From: Forficula auricularia
Lineage: Eukaryota > Arthropoda > Insecta > Dermaptera > Forficulidae
Reading direction: 5' to 3'
Length of the DNA: 64,000 nt
Assembly (NCBI GenBank): GCA_024734495.1
Contig: JALMQS010000225.1
Location: forward strand, 3,001,650-3,065,649
Numbering within the stretch: position 1 is the stretch's first letter; the number at the start of each line of letters is the position of its first letter. Under the pieces are notes generated by a model. The model searched no databases, was not told the origin of the DNA, and worked only from the letters and a program-made list of their open reading frames with translations. The translations under genes and the position numbers were made by a program. Below, one piece after another: positions 44,749 through 55,833 of this stretch.

Positions 44749-45467
44749 GGGTGATCCTTATTTTGTGTATTTTTTCATTTTTATGCTCCCAGAGGTTCAT
44801 ATGGTTCGAAATTATTAAGGGAAATATTCACCAAGATTCAAGTCTCTATCTTAATTTTAATCTGTGCCGCACAGCGATGTAAGTTTCCTATTTAAATAAC
44901 ATGGGGTTTTAGGAATTGAACGATCAATTTTTTATTGTGGTCAAAGTAAAAACCTCTAGACTTAATTCTTATAATATTAACTATTCTTCAGAATTTTTAC
45001 AGATTTTTAGCTATTATAATTTTGTAGTTGCAGCTAGATAAATACTACTACAGGTATCTTAATAAAATTTATAATTCCAGCAGAATATACACTCTTTTAT
45101 TGTCTCCTTCAATATATAAAAATTCTGCTACTCTCGGCAAAAACTTTCAATTTGGTATCTTAGTGTTTGTAAGTTACAGACTCCAAAATTATAATAGCTA
45201 AAAATTTGTGAAAATTCTTAGGGATATCTACTATTAAAAGGATAAAGTCTACAGAGTTTCAAATTTTTTGAAATATTACTTTGGCCGGAATAAAAAATTG
45301 ATCGTTACCCCCATGTTATTTAGATTGGACACTTGCATTGCTGTGAGGCATAGATTAAAATTGAGGTAGTGACTTGAAGCTTAGGTGATATATTTTTTTA
45401 TTTATTTAAAACCAGATTAGCCTACGGTAGCATAATAATTCGAAAATACCCTAAATAAGCACCACCC
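44749..45467. mobile_element. MITE family GGGTGRTCC, copy 2, with nested hammerhead-family piece
   Basis: Left GGGTGATCCTTATTTTG, right complement ending GCACCACCC, TA on both sides (44747-44748 and 45468-45469). The body is homologous to 41000-41642. A 92 b insertion (45062-45153) is flanked by GGTATCTTA on both sides (45053-45061, 45154-45162). Confidence 0.7.
45062..45153 (+). mobile_element. Hammerhead-family half element
   Basis: Reads ATTCCAGCAGAA...ACACTC, GTCTCCTTCAA, then tail TTCTGCTACTCTCGGCAAAA and CTTTCAA. It contains the outer arm and tail but no core. The 9 bp (imperfect 11) duplication shows that even this short form inserted as a unit. Confidence 0.65.
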
Positions 45468-46019
45468 TAATGGGCATTACAGTCTATTTTCTGATTTTTA
45501 ACATTTTGTCCGAAGTTATGTAACTAAAACAAATACACATGATTTACTATATATTTTCAACGATTCTAAACACAAATAAAATGCAGTAAATAATATTTTT
45601 AATTTTGATTGAACGGACTAGCTGTATTCGTTGAGTGAATCGACCAAAACAAATTCAAATTATTCATCATATAAAATCTACATTTTTTTTTTTTTTTTTT
45701 TTGGTGTTTTTACTAGAAAATTTTATATAAATATTTCCACTGACTTAAACGAATCTCCTCATCCGTCTTCTTTTCTATTTTTCCATCTTATGAAACTGGG
45801 AGGAAACATCAACTCTCAAGATTAATGGTTAATTTTTCGTTGACTAAGTAAAAGTCGTGCGATCATCACATAACATTTCTATTTCTTCGACGTAAACATT
45901 ATCAACACAAAAAGTTTCTTGTATATATATATATATTTTTTTTTTTTTTTAACTTTGGAAAATATCGTTCCTACACGCTTCTATTTATCAAAATCACTCG
46001 CTGGCGAAAAATAAATGGC
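45468..46019. other. Non-coding
   Basis: Includes poly(T) runs; the 64-residue frame at 45631 is low complexity. Confidence 0.4.
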
Positions 46020-46445
46020 TGCATATATTATCAATTTCTTCGTTCTATTTGTAATCGCCGAGGCGTCTTCGGCGTCTCCTGTCCTTCTTCTCACCGGGGA
46101 TTAAAAATAAATGGAAGCTTGCGTGTCTTGGGAGCCGGGGCAATTAATAAGCAAGATGAGGAACCGAGCGTCCGCCTTGCAAGTTGGCCGCCTGGGAGGC
46201 TTCAGCGCCCGCCAGGAAGGCCAGCGAGGCGCCCTGGATTTTGACCCCATCGCCAGGGGTGTCCGTGGTCATGTGGCGAGGAGGGTGTCCAACACCCGAC
46301 AATCGATTCCGGATTTATATTGGCCATTCGGCTGGACACTCCATTTTTATATATAGGCCCATAATTGGCAAAAGAGCCCTTCCAAGTGCCTGAGGGTGAA
46401 ACGAAGAAAGTTTACCCTCCACGCGAATTTACTTACTAGAATCTC
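46020..46445. other. GC-rich unique island
   Basis: GC-rich, non-repetitive in the window. Two overlapping frames (81 and 69 residues) show no domain. Possible regulatory or exonic DNA; undecided. Confidence 0.35.
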
Positions 46446-46668
46446 TCTAATGATTGCTTTTGGGGAAAACACAAGTGTGAGAACAATGCGTCAATCGAAG
46501 GCATTTGGTTGGGCCCAAAATTAAGCTTACCAATACATTACATTCCTTTATGACTTTTCATCTTTTGATTTGGATACAAAAATTAAACCAGTTTGATATC
46601 ATAAAGAGAAATCAACAAGGTTCTTCTCTGCTTAATGAAAATAAACATATATCTACCTCAAATCGAAA

Positions 46669-47110
46669 GTTTCTTTTTGCCGAGAGTAGCAGAATTTTTA
46701 TAAATTGAAGGAGACAAAAAAGAGTGTGTCTTGATCTGAAAAAATAAATTTTTAATTTATTTATAAAGAGACTATAGTTTTGAGGTCTTTGCCCTCTTCA
46801 TCAGTCTATTAGAATCGATTCAGAGACTTTCATACATCAATTCCTCTGAATTTGACGAAGAGAGAAAAGCCCTCGAAACAATAGTCTCTTTATAAATAAA
46901 TTAAAAAATGTATTTTTCCAGAAAAAGACACTCTTCTATTGTCTCCTTTAATTTATAAATTAATGCATACTTTCATAAAATAATTCCTGTGAATCAATTG
47001 TAATAAACTGATGATGAAGAGGGCAAAGCTCTCGCAACTATAGTCTTCTTATAAATAAATTAAAAATTTATTTTTCCAGCCGAAGACACACTCTTTCTTG
47101 AGCTCCATCC
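46669..47110. mobile_element. Hammerhead composite with two direct sense cores
   Basis: Tail GCCGAGAGTAGCAGAATTTT at 46679. The left arm holds an antisense core (46770-46804). A decayed sense core follows at 46852-46886 and a second sense core at 47008-47045 in the same direction. The spacing between cleavage sites is 159 b and the intervening sequence repeats (AAATAAATTAAAAA(A)T, TTTTTCCAG, AGACACTCTT). This is an inverted plus head-to-tail arrangement. Confidence 0.65.
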
Positions 47111-47264
47111 ACAGCATGGACCGCACGCCACTGATCTACGTATTATAATATATACCAAATATAAATTATGTAAATTATTTGTTTGAGATTATAGTTTTGC
47201 AGGTTTCATCATCAGTAGATAGTTTTAATTAGAAATAAATGGTCTCAAACAAATAAATTTTATA

Positions 47265-47737
47265 TATGTTTATTTTTTTTTTTTTTTTTTTTTAATGCAA
47301 TCGAATGCAAGAAGGGGTGCACCAGTAAAGGTGTAGCCCCTATGGATCTCGAAAGACCCTTGCATTACCGAAGAGAAGGGAAAGTTGATTAAGTGAGAGG
47401 GTGTAGACGTGGTGTCTATGCACCCTGGTTTTGAAGGTTTGAAGATCATAGGTGCTGGGAAAGATAGAGGCTGGGAGAGAGTTCCAGTTCCTTGAAGTCA
47501 TGGGGATATATGTATTCGCGAATGAAGTGGTCCGGCACTTTTCCAATTTGACCGCAAAAGAGTGTTGGGAGTCGGCAAAACGTGTGCTGCGTGCAAAGTA
47601 TGCTTTGGGGGGAATTATTGACTTTATCTCATCAGAGCACCTGCCGTGATAGTATCTATAGAAAAGGGAAAGGGCAGAGACATCTCTTCGATGAGCCAAC
47701 GAGTCGAGGGAGTCGGTGAGGGTAGAATCGTCAAGCA
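47265..47737 (-). mobile_element. 5'-truncated non-LTR retrotransposon
   Basis: On the minus strand it begins in the coding sequence and ends with 3' UTR GCACCCCTTCTTGCATTCGA and a ~25 b poly(A) (poly(T) at 47272-47293). Inserted into the foldback 47160-47815 without a clear target duplication. Confidence 0.75.
47340..47737 (-). pseudogene. Non-LTR reverse transcriptase, C-terminal tail
   Basis: Open for about 130 residues to a natural stop. Motifs: DSLAHRRDVSALSLFYRYYH (approximately residues 11-30), then CRTTSFANTYIPMTSRNWNS and FKTRVHRHH near the end. LxSLxxRRxVxxLxLFYRxxHG and RxWNSLPxSxFPxxYxLQxFKxRVxRH are the usual C-terminal tail of animal LINE reverse transcriptases. The catalytic palm and endonuclease are absent. 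The apparent ATG lies in flanking DNA, so this is a fragment and not a gene. Confidence 0.8.
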
Positions 47738-47853
47738 TCAAGCAGAGGACAATCTCATTGATTTATCTTTATGAATCAACAACTCTGCTACTCTCGGTAA
47801 GACAACATCTTTTCGATTTGAAATTTCTTGCTTCTTAACAAATTAACTTTTAT

Positions 47854-48176
47854 AAATATTATTAGAGGCGACTGTGGGTCAGTGGTTAGTGTCGGTCGCT
47901 GCGCTGGCCTGAAATAAGCTGGTTCGAGACCGAGTCTCGGCAGATATCTGCAGTCGCTTCCTCTTGGAAAGCAATGGCAACCTATCAAGAGTTTAATTGC
48001 CTAGTAACCTCTCCAAACTAGCCGTTCGGAACTGGCGTTAAATACTAGGTACCATATATCTGTGTAAAAACAGCTAAACACACTCAGCACAGGTATATGT
48101 GGAGAAGAGCCAAAACATCAGGGACACCTAAATATGTATATACCTAATGGCATTTAAAGAAGAAGAAATATTATTA
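47854..48176 (+). mobile_element. tRNA-derived SINE, copy 2, with 11 bp target duplication
   Basis: AAATATTATTA at 47854-47864 and 48166-48176. Same boxes and body as 27552-27835, with box A GTGGGTCAGTGGTTAGTG and box B GGTTCGAGACC, ending TTTAAAGAAGAAG. An extra insertion (AAATATGTATATACCTAATG) precedes the tail. Confidence 0.85.
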
Positions 48177-48886
48177 TATTTTTCATAATCTTCACTTTCC
48201 CCATCAAACAGTTTTAGTCCAGGCAGAACCCGTAGACTAAAATCGATCGAAACTCAACCAACCTCAAGTGATGAGCAATTTTTTTTTAATACATATTGGG
48301 ATGACAAGGAAACAACTTCTAGTCTGACACTTGCATAGATTCTAATTTTCGAAACTTGAAGCTACACCTGCCTAATAGAATTTAGAATATATTCCAAGTC
48401 TTGACTAAAAAAATGTCGATTCGTCAATTCGTTAATGAACATAACTTCAAACTCTCTTCCGGCCTCCTTGTTTCTCAAAATTTACAACTTAATTCTTACC
48501 GAACAGGGTGCACAAACACCTGTTATAGGAATTCAGTTATCTACACTCTATTAAAAAAGACATAAATCAGTCAACCCCTTCATTATCATTTTATTCCTAT
48601 AACACTTACCTGTGCACCGTTTAAAAGTATTCAAATCTTTCAAATATCAAACTTGTTTATTACCTGGGATTCACTGACAATAGCAGAGACTAATAAACAT
48701 TAAGGTCTATTAAAAAAAAAAATAGCTGAGAATTAGTTTATTGTTTATTATTTGATATTTATACCTTATGGGAGAGTATACATATATCATTTAAATCATC
48801 TGTGAAGCGGATTAAACCCACCGCTAAACTACATTTAATATTGCATATTTTATAGAATATTTTATCACTATTGTTTTGATTTCTTT
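48177..48886. other. Non-coding
   Basis: No feature recognised. Confidence 0.4.
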
Positions 48887-49179
48887 ATAATCAAGGAGGC
48901 GACTGTGGGTGGTTAGAGTGTCGGGCCGCTGGCCTGAAATACGCTGGTTCGAGACCGAGTCTCGGCAGATATTTGCAGCCGGCTCCTCTTAGAAAGCAAT
49001 GGCAACCTACCAAGAGTATAATTGCCTAGTAACCTCTCCAAACTAGCCGCTCGGAGCCGGCGTTAAAGAGTAGGTTCCGTATATCTGTGTAAAAACAGTT
49101 AAACACACTCAGCACAGGTATATGTGGAGAAGAGCCGAAACGTCAGGGAGACCTGATATGGCACAAAGAAGATAATCAA
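48887..49179 (+). mobile_element. tRNA-derived SINE, copy 3
   Basis: Body as in the other copies. ATAATCAA on both sides (48887-48894, 49172-49179) is a plausible short target duplication. The tail is shortened to CACAAAGAAG. Confidence 0.85.
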
Positions 49180-49738
49180 ATCACTCCATTTCTAATTAGG
49201 TGCAGTGTGGGAAGTTTATTTGTGTATAGAAATACCTATCTGAAACGAGAAGAAAAATAATTTTGATATAATTTTCAAATTTTCAAGTAATATGATTTCT
49301 ATTGACTGTTTGACTGTGTGATTGTCTGGATTCAGATTTTTACTGGAACTTAGGAAAGGAAACTCGTAAAAACTTCCAGATGTGTAATGCAGAAAATTAG
49401 AAGAATTGACTTAGGCTCTTGAATATATAGCTGTAGCTAGCTGAAAAAATCGGTATACATATTTGTTTGCATTAATAAGCTGTACTTTCTATTATGTTTC
49501 AACTTTCTAGTCAAAACTTTTCAGAGACCGAAAAATTGCTACATTAGCAAAATTAGTAAAGTAAATACCCCAGAAATTTTTTTCTATGGAAGGGGGGACT
49601 AAAAATTGATTTGGAAAAAAAGGAAACTATGATGATTTAGGGGGAGGGGAGTACACATTCATTTCCATTTATTTAGGACATATCATTACTAAGTTTTTTA
49701 AATTTTCATTTAAATAATACTTATATTAACTATATATT
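49180..49738. other. Non-coding
   Basis: No feature recognised. Confidence 0.4.
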
Positions 49739-50481
49739 CAGTGACGTGTGGTCTATGGATGCTAAGCATCCCTAAAATTTCAAGCATTTGGAGTATTTTC
49801 ATAAATATATAAGGTCGACTTCAAAATTTCAGGAGGATCTTTAAATTTTCTAATTATTACCCGTTATTTCAAATATTTCTATAAAAACAATTTTTTTGTT
49901 TTGAAAAGTAGCTATATTGGTTCTCGAAATGAAATAAAATTGTTGCATAGTTTCAAGGGGAAATTAAAATTCGTTTTTTTTTCCGAAAAGGGTGCGAATA
50001 GGAGGTTTGAAGTTCAGGCGAGTTTTTTATTCGAATAAAAATTGTTCTCGCTGAGGAACTATTAAAATAGAAATAATACAAAAAAGGAATAAATATAGAT
50101 GATTCGAGAATCTCTGGACTAATCCATTTCTAAGAACTTTCAATATATAAGATCGGAAATAACTAAGAGTGCTATCTAGACAAGTCATACCTTGTTTTTA
50201 TAGCAATAAAATTAGGAGAAATTTAAGATTTTCTTATAGAACAGGTGGAAGATGGTCGAGATTTGATTTCTGACTGCTACTCTCACTCACACAAAGCATT
50301 ATCCGTGGGGCGAAGGTCCCAAAATATATTTTTAAACAATCTATTGCTAAATTTGAAAAATAACGAAAATACTACCGTATTCGATGAAATTTGCAAAAAA
50401 AAAGATTAAAATAAAATTTCAAAAAAGAAGGGTACTTTTTTGGACAGCATCCCCTGGTTGAAAAGGCCGGGATCGCCACTG
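49739..50481 (+). mobile_element. Repeat R2, copy 3 (complete)
   Basis: CAGTGACGTGTGGTCTATGG at the left and GGGATCGCCACTG at the right give a short CAGTG(A/G)CG inverted end; ATT lies on both sides (3 bp). The interior matches copies 1 and 2. No coding capacity. A DNA transposon by structure; superfamily not assigned. Confidence 0.65.
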
Positions 50482-51591
50482 ATTTATATATGTATATATC
50501 AATCTGAAATAAAATTCTTATATCAACTTTTTCTATTAATTCAAACTTTTCATTGAAAATTTCCATTATGTCAACTTATTGAAGAATTTAATTTACCTGT
50601 TTAAAAACATAAATAGAAAAAGAGGAATTGATATGAAATATACCTATATATTATAATTTCATTAAATTTAAAAAAATAAAACAAAAATTTCAAAGGGTAA
50701 TGGATAAATTCTCTTCTCAAATTTATCTCTGTCGAATTTCTTTCCCTCTACGAAAGAGATAAGTATTTTTTTACCTCTAGAAGGGATTATAAATCTACGC
50801 TCAAATCATTTTCACACAGTTTTATAAATAGCATATTTGGTAAAAAAATATATAAAGACGAAAATGCTGGATAAATAATATCATCTTATTCAATTGTGTA
50901 ATAAATAATATTATGTACCTAGCTCATTTAGATGGATCAAAATAACTCTATAAGGTGGTATTTATTGGGCGATTCGAGAATAAAATTGACTCAATTAATT
51001 TCGTCACTTTTTTTATTTATTTATTTATTTTCAGATTTAGAAATGTGTGAAACGTAAAGAAAAATAATTTTCATATATCATTTTTTCTGACAGTCACAAT
51101 TTCGATACACGCGAGAATGTATTTTCTTCCTGAACCATATATAGTTGTTTGTATTTTTGTTAATTAGATTTCAGTTACACTAGGTTCAGAACTCGCAAAT
51201 GACAAACTGCTGAAAAACTCAGAAAAAAATCGAATCGAATGAATGTAGTTGATGAGTTGAAATTTAATACACCAGCTTATATTACAGCATCGTTGTAATA
51301 AGTTTTATATTCCAAATGATTGCAAAACTGGCTAAAAAATCAATTGAATTTGCCCTTTGCTAGAGATTTTGTATCCGATTCTATATGGGGTGCTCTTATA
51401 TTGCTATTTAATTAAATAATTTTTTGAAGTAAAACTTCTTTAGTCTCGTCTAGCAGTAACTCAGAGCTTTAGCATTAGAGTTTAGATTGTGAAAAGGAAC
51501 TGAAGTGACGTAGCTAAAAAACAACGGAAATGTTTTTAAGGTGGCATATTCAAATATACCATAAGCATAAATACATCATATATATAAAATT
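50482..51591. other. Non-coding, AT-rich
   Basis: No gene or repeat recognised. Confidence 0.4.
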
Positions 51592-51846
51592 GAAGCGACT
51601 TGTGGTTTAGTGGTCAGTGTGTCGGGCCGCTCTACTGAAGTATGCTGGTTCGAGACTGAGTCTCGGCAGATATTTGCAGCCGCGTCATCTTTGAAAGCAA
51701 TGGCAAACTACCAAGGGTATAATTGCCAAGTCAACCACTCCAAACTAGCGGTTAGGAACCGGCGTTAAAAAGTAGGTCCCGTATATCTGTGTAAACCTGA
51801 GGTGCCGAAACGTCAGGGAGACCTGATATGGCACTTAAAGAAGATA
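51592..51846 (+). mobile_element. tRNA-derived SINE, copy 4 (internal deletion)
   Basis: Retains box A, box B (GGTTCGAGACT), CAGGGAGACCTGATATGGCA and the tail, but lacks the segment with CTCAGCACAGGTATATG. Confidence 0.8.
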
Positions 51847-52117
51847 TACTATAAAATTAATAATTATTAATTATTATAATATTGATAATATTTTTCTATT
51901 CACTTTCCATTTTTAGAACTTAAGTTAAATATTAGAGAAATAATTATTTCAATAAACGCTATAGTTTAGGCTGAAAAATGAGACTTTACACTTAGATAAA
52001 TCCCGAAAAAAGATTACGTTTTGCTTATGACGAAGTTTTGAAATTGAAACATTATCAAGTTCAAATATAAAACATAAGCAAACACAAAACTACTGAGGGG
52101 TTCCTCCCTTGTTAAGT
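51847..52117. other. Non-coding
   Basis: No feature recognised. Confidence 0.4.
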
Positions 52118-52557
52118 TTGAAAAAATGATTCACAAAGAGAAACAAAGAGGTTGTCCTCTGCTTGATGCAAATAAACATACACACATATATATCGAGACG
52201 ATATATCTGTATACATAAATATTATTTATTTGTTTGAGACTATATTTTCGAAGACTTGGTCTTCATCATCAGTCTTTTTTAATTATAAATATTGTTTTTC
52301 ATGGAGTCAATACCGTATGGATATTGACTCCATGAAAAACAATATTTATAATTAAAAAAGACTGATGATGAAGACCAAGTCTTCGAAAACTATAGTCTCA
52401 AACAAATAAATAATATATATATATACAGATATATCATCTCGATATATATGTGTGTATGTTTATTTGCATCAAGCAGAGGACAACTTCTTTGTTCTCTTTG
52501 TGAATCAACTAATCTGCTACTCTCGGCAAAACAAAAACTTTTCAATTGAAAAAATGA
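52118..52557 (+). mobile_element. Hammerhead foldback (ACTATAGT group) with 12 bp target duplication
   Basis: TTGAAAAAATGA at 52118-52129 and 52546-52557. The left arm (52130-52312) and right arm (52320-52507) are nearly perfect inverted copies around GGATATTGACTCC. They carry an antisense core (52238-52272) and a sense core (52362-52397). The tail TCTGCTACTCTCGGCAAAAC and then ACTTTTCAA follows the right arm. Same family as 29955-30419 but in the opposite orientation. Confidence 0.85.
52362..52397 (+). ncRNA. Hammerhead-like core
   Basis: CTGATGA, extra T, GAAGAC/GTCTTC stem II (perfect 6 bp, loop CAA), GAAA plus one extra A, CTATAGTC, predicted cleavage after 52397. Stem I is weak (AGA with TCA only). 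A mirrored core lies at 52238-52272. Confidence 0.55.
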
Positions 52558-53837
52558 ACATAACTTGTGGTTTTAAATGAAATTTACATTGAATAAAATT
52601 CATATAGCATGAATAAAAATTATTTTGTTTATCAAACTATTATTCTATTTTATTATTTAATATCAAACTCGAAAACATATTTTTCTGCCACTCTTCATGT
52701 AAATTTATGACAATCAAAAACAGACTAGAAAGGGTTAAAAGGCTATAAGATCCCCTGAACAGAAGAACCCCTCAAAACGATAGGCCCTCTCCCCAACAAA
52801 ATTCCTTCCTTCCCAACGTCCCTGAATAATAAATTACGGAAAGAACACTGATTTCTATTCGTGTTGATTCTTCTAGGAACATTGAAGACATAATTAAAAT
52901 TTATATTACATGTTAAAAGAAAATCGCTAATTTACATTTTTCTAGGCTATGGTTTCTAAAGATAATTTAAATGTCCAATTTAGTATTAAGCCAATTACAA
53001 AAATTACAGTTTATTTTATACATAATTAAGCTGGATCGAATAATGAATATTTGAGGACTAGAAATCCTAAAGATAGGGTTCGATCATTCTCTTGATGAAT
53101 AACAATTCTTTCACATTATGATTTTTAAATAAATTTCATTAATTAATAAGTCGATATTCAATGAGATCTTTACAAAATAAATGTAAATTCATTGTTCTGC
53201 AGAAATTCGATTTCAAATCCTTCGCATATTATTTACAATTCAAATCCTAAATCTGGTTATTTCACAATTAAAAACACTCTGAAACAAAAAAACTACATTA
53301 GTTCTTTAATTTTTAAAGAGTTAGGTGTCGGTTCAAGATGAAAAATTTTGTGAAACCTACCTTGAATTTTTACTAATTTATTATTTAAAAAATGTTTCCT
53401 CTTGAACCTACACCTAACTCTTTATAAATTTAAGTGATTACATTAGTTCTGGCTAAAATGGGGATGTATCCTAAGGTGATACTATTTATAATTAATTGGA
53501 AATAAGTGAAACAAGTTTCAAGACTTATGGTAATTAATAGTTAACTAATTTTTTTTACTGCGATCGGTTTGGGCAAAAATGGTCAAACTTAGCACTAACA
53601 TGCAGCTTATTAAAACAAAATTTTTACTAAATTCTATTTAATTAGGTTTATATTTTTCATCTCAGACTTCTAAATCTAAGAAGACCAAAATTTAAACAGT
53701 TCTTTGTTTTGAAATCACAAATATTTTTCTCCAGAACGAATTTTCTACAAGGTTTCATTTTCTCATCATCAAGCCTTTCTTGAAGTTATCGACCAAGTTA
53801 TCTTTTCAGTAACCCAAACTTACATAAACTAGAAATG
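52558..53837. other. Non-coding, AT-rich
   Basis: No gene or repeat recognised. Confidence 0.4.
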
Positions 53838-53931
53838 AATTAAAACAGGAATAGTAGGGAATTGGAGAATAAATAAAAAACAGCTTTTTATTAAATGGGC
53901 TAGACTCTTCCCTACTATTCCTGTTTTAATT
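53838..53931. repeat. 23 bp inverted repeat
   Basis: AATTAAAACAGGAATAGTAG with its complement, separated by ~48 b, immediately beside the Helitron-like 3' end. Confidence 0.6.
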
Positions 53932-53935
53932 AATA

Positions 53936-54677
53936 GTACCTGGAGGCACCGAGCGATGCTCGGTAACCTCTTTCTTCAGTTAAAATCTTTATTTTAATAT
54001 TATTTTTAATTTAAAATTCTGATAAAAAGGTCGATTTTTGTTTGAGAGCCGTTTTTGAATTAAAAAAATACAAATATATCTATATAGTATTCGACCACTG
54101 TATCCCCACCTCCACCCTGCTCGACCCCCCCCCCCGAAACCTCGCCCCCCGGACCCCCTCACCACTGCCCCCCCCTGCTCCGCATCAAGATCGCTTTCTC
54201 ATCCTCAAAACTTGTTAATAGAGTTTGTTTCATCAAAATCGTTAGAGCCGTTTTTAAAATAAAAAATAAAAATAAAAAAATACAAATACTTACATATATA
54301 TACCTGGAAGACCGAGATTTGTTCGGGTTTTTAGTTAATGCTTATAACACACCAAAATCACAATATTTCTTCAAGGCCTTTGAGAAAAAAGGATTTACCC
54401 AACCCATTGTCTGCCTGGGTACAAAAGGAAAAGAGTAACCTTTTTTAAAACCCTAAGAATGGGATTTGTCTACCTGAGAATAATTAATTTGAGTACGAAA
54501 AAACCCATCAAAAACAATTTTGTCGATGATGAGACCGTGACAGATCGAATTGTCACCCCAAAAACCCCCTAACCCGTGAATTTCATCAAAATCAGTAAAG
54601 CCGTTTTCAAAATAGAACTAAGATACAAATATATATATAAATAAATATACAATTTTTGCTCGTTTAATAAGAGTAGA
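53936..54677 (-). mobile_element. Helitron-like element, complete short copy
   Basis: Read on the minus strand it starts TCTACTCTTATTAAACGAGC (54677) and ends with hairpin CCGAGCATCGCTCGG, TGCCTCCAGGTAC (53936), flanked A and T. The interior contains two tandem versions of an ACGGCT...GATTTTGATGAAA segment and a long C-rich (G-rich on the element strand) run at 54110-54180. Matches 16293-18023. No Rep/helicase. Confidence 0.6.
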
Positions 54678-55179
54678 TTTATTATGTATCTGAGTGATGT
54701 AACTAGAATTGAATATTTTTGTCTATTTTTCCATATTATGTATTAAAAGAAAGAATTTACCTACACAGACTTTTCAAACCACCTTATTTTATATATTGGC
54801 ATCCAGTCAGGCAGAAAAACATTATGCTTTAAATAATTGTTTTTCACTTTTTGACATTTCTAAACAAAACCTAAAAATCCAAAAAGATAAAAAATAAAAA
54901 CAATATTAACAATTTTTAAAAAGTTAATACTCCAAAATACAAATATTTTGACAGTAAAAGGAACTATCATCAATGAAGTTCCACTTTTGAATTATCGTGC
55001 TCTGAAAAAAAAATGGATTCTTACCTTGTCAAGTGTAGGTATCTATTGAAGTAAAGAAATTTTAAAAACTTTAAAAATATAAAATTCTAGGTACGTTTCA
55101 CAAAAATAAAAGACAAGATGCTAACAAGTATGACTATATATATTTCGGGGTATGGGCCCAACTTCAGTAGTTCACAGAG
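54678..55179. other. Non-coding
   Basis: Short frames only; nothing recognised. Confidence 0.4.
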
Positions 55180-55722
55180 AAAACTCCAGAATTGAAAAGT
55201 TTTTATTTTTCCTAGAGGAGCAGCAGAGTTGTTGATTCATAAAGATAAACAAAAAGGTTGTCCTCTGCTTGATACAAATAAACACACAAACATATATATC
55301 AAAAATATATATCTGTATATATATTATTTATTTGTATGAGACTATAGTTTCGAAGGCTTGGCCCTCATCATCAGTCTTTTTTAATTATAAATATTATTTT
55401 TCATGCGATCAATATCGCGTGGATATTGAAAATTGTTTGTTATTCCTTAGCCGAAAGTCAGTTAGAATTAAAAAACTAACTGGTTTTCGGCTAAGGAATA
55501 ACAAAAACTGTTCAATATCCAAGCGAAACTGATCCCATGAAAAATAATATTTATAATTAAAAAAGACTGATGATGGGAGCCAAGCTTTTGAAACTATAGT
55601 CTCAAACAAATTAATATATATATTTATGGTACATATATATATAATTGATAAATATGTTTGTATGTTTATTTTCATCAAGCAGAGGACAACCTCTTTATTT
55701 CTCTTTAAGAAAAACTCCAGAA
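55180..55722 (-). mobile_element. Hammerhead foldback (ACTATAGT group) with 12 bp target duplication
   Basis: AAAACTCCAGAA at 55180-55191 and 55711-55722. Starts TTGAAAAGTTTTTATTTTTC with a diverged tail. The arms pair around AATTAAAAAACTAACTGG. Antisense (55340-55374) and sense (55567-55601) cores are both present. The 87- and 89-residue ORFs are mirror shadows. Confidence 0.85.
55340..55374 (-). ncRNA. Hammerhead-like core
   Basis: Minus strand: CTGATGA, extra T, GAGGGC/GCCTTC stem II (one G-U), loop CAA, GAAA, CTATAGTC. The sense partner at 55567-55601 keeps CTGATGA, GAAA and CTATAGTC, but its stem II relies on several G-U pairs. Confidence 0.55.
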
Positions 55723-55833
55723 GATGTGAAACCTACCTAGAATTTTATATTTTTAAAAATTTTTAAAGTTTATAAAATTTCTTTACTTTAGTTAAATATA
55801 TTTCACCAAGAACCTACACCATTCTCCCTTAAC

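Larger units (their letters stand above)
47160..47815 (-). mobile_element. Hammerhead foldback interrupted by a LINE
   Basis: The left part (47160-47264) has a damaged antisense core. The right part (47738-47815) has CATCAAGCAGAGGACAATCT and the tail CTCTGCTACTCTCGGTAAGA. In intact relatives TGTTTATTTGCATCAAGCAG is continuous; here it is split after TGTTTATTT by the LINE. Confidence 0.65.

Noticed and set aside
46111..46393. Two overlapping ORFs (81 and 69 residues) in a GC-rich island
   Set aside because: Two frames of the same GC-rich DNA are open. Neither shows a known motif.
49739..50481. CACTA (EnSpm) assignment of repeat R2
   Set aside because: The ends read CAGTG...CACTG, not CACTR...YAGTG. 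The 3 bp ATT duplication alone is too weak in AT-rich DNA.
55269..55678. Pair of similar 87- and 89-residue ORFs on opposite strands
   Set aside because: Mirror translations of the palindrome arms of the 55192-55710 element.
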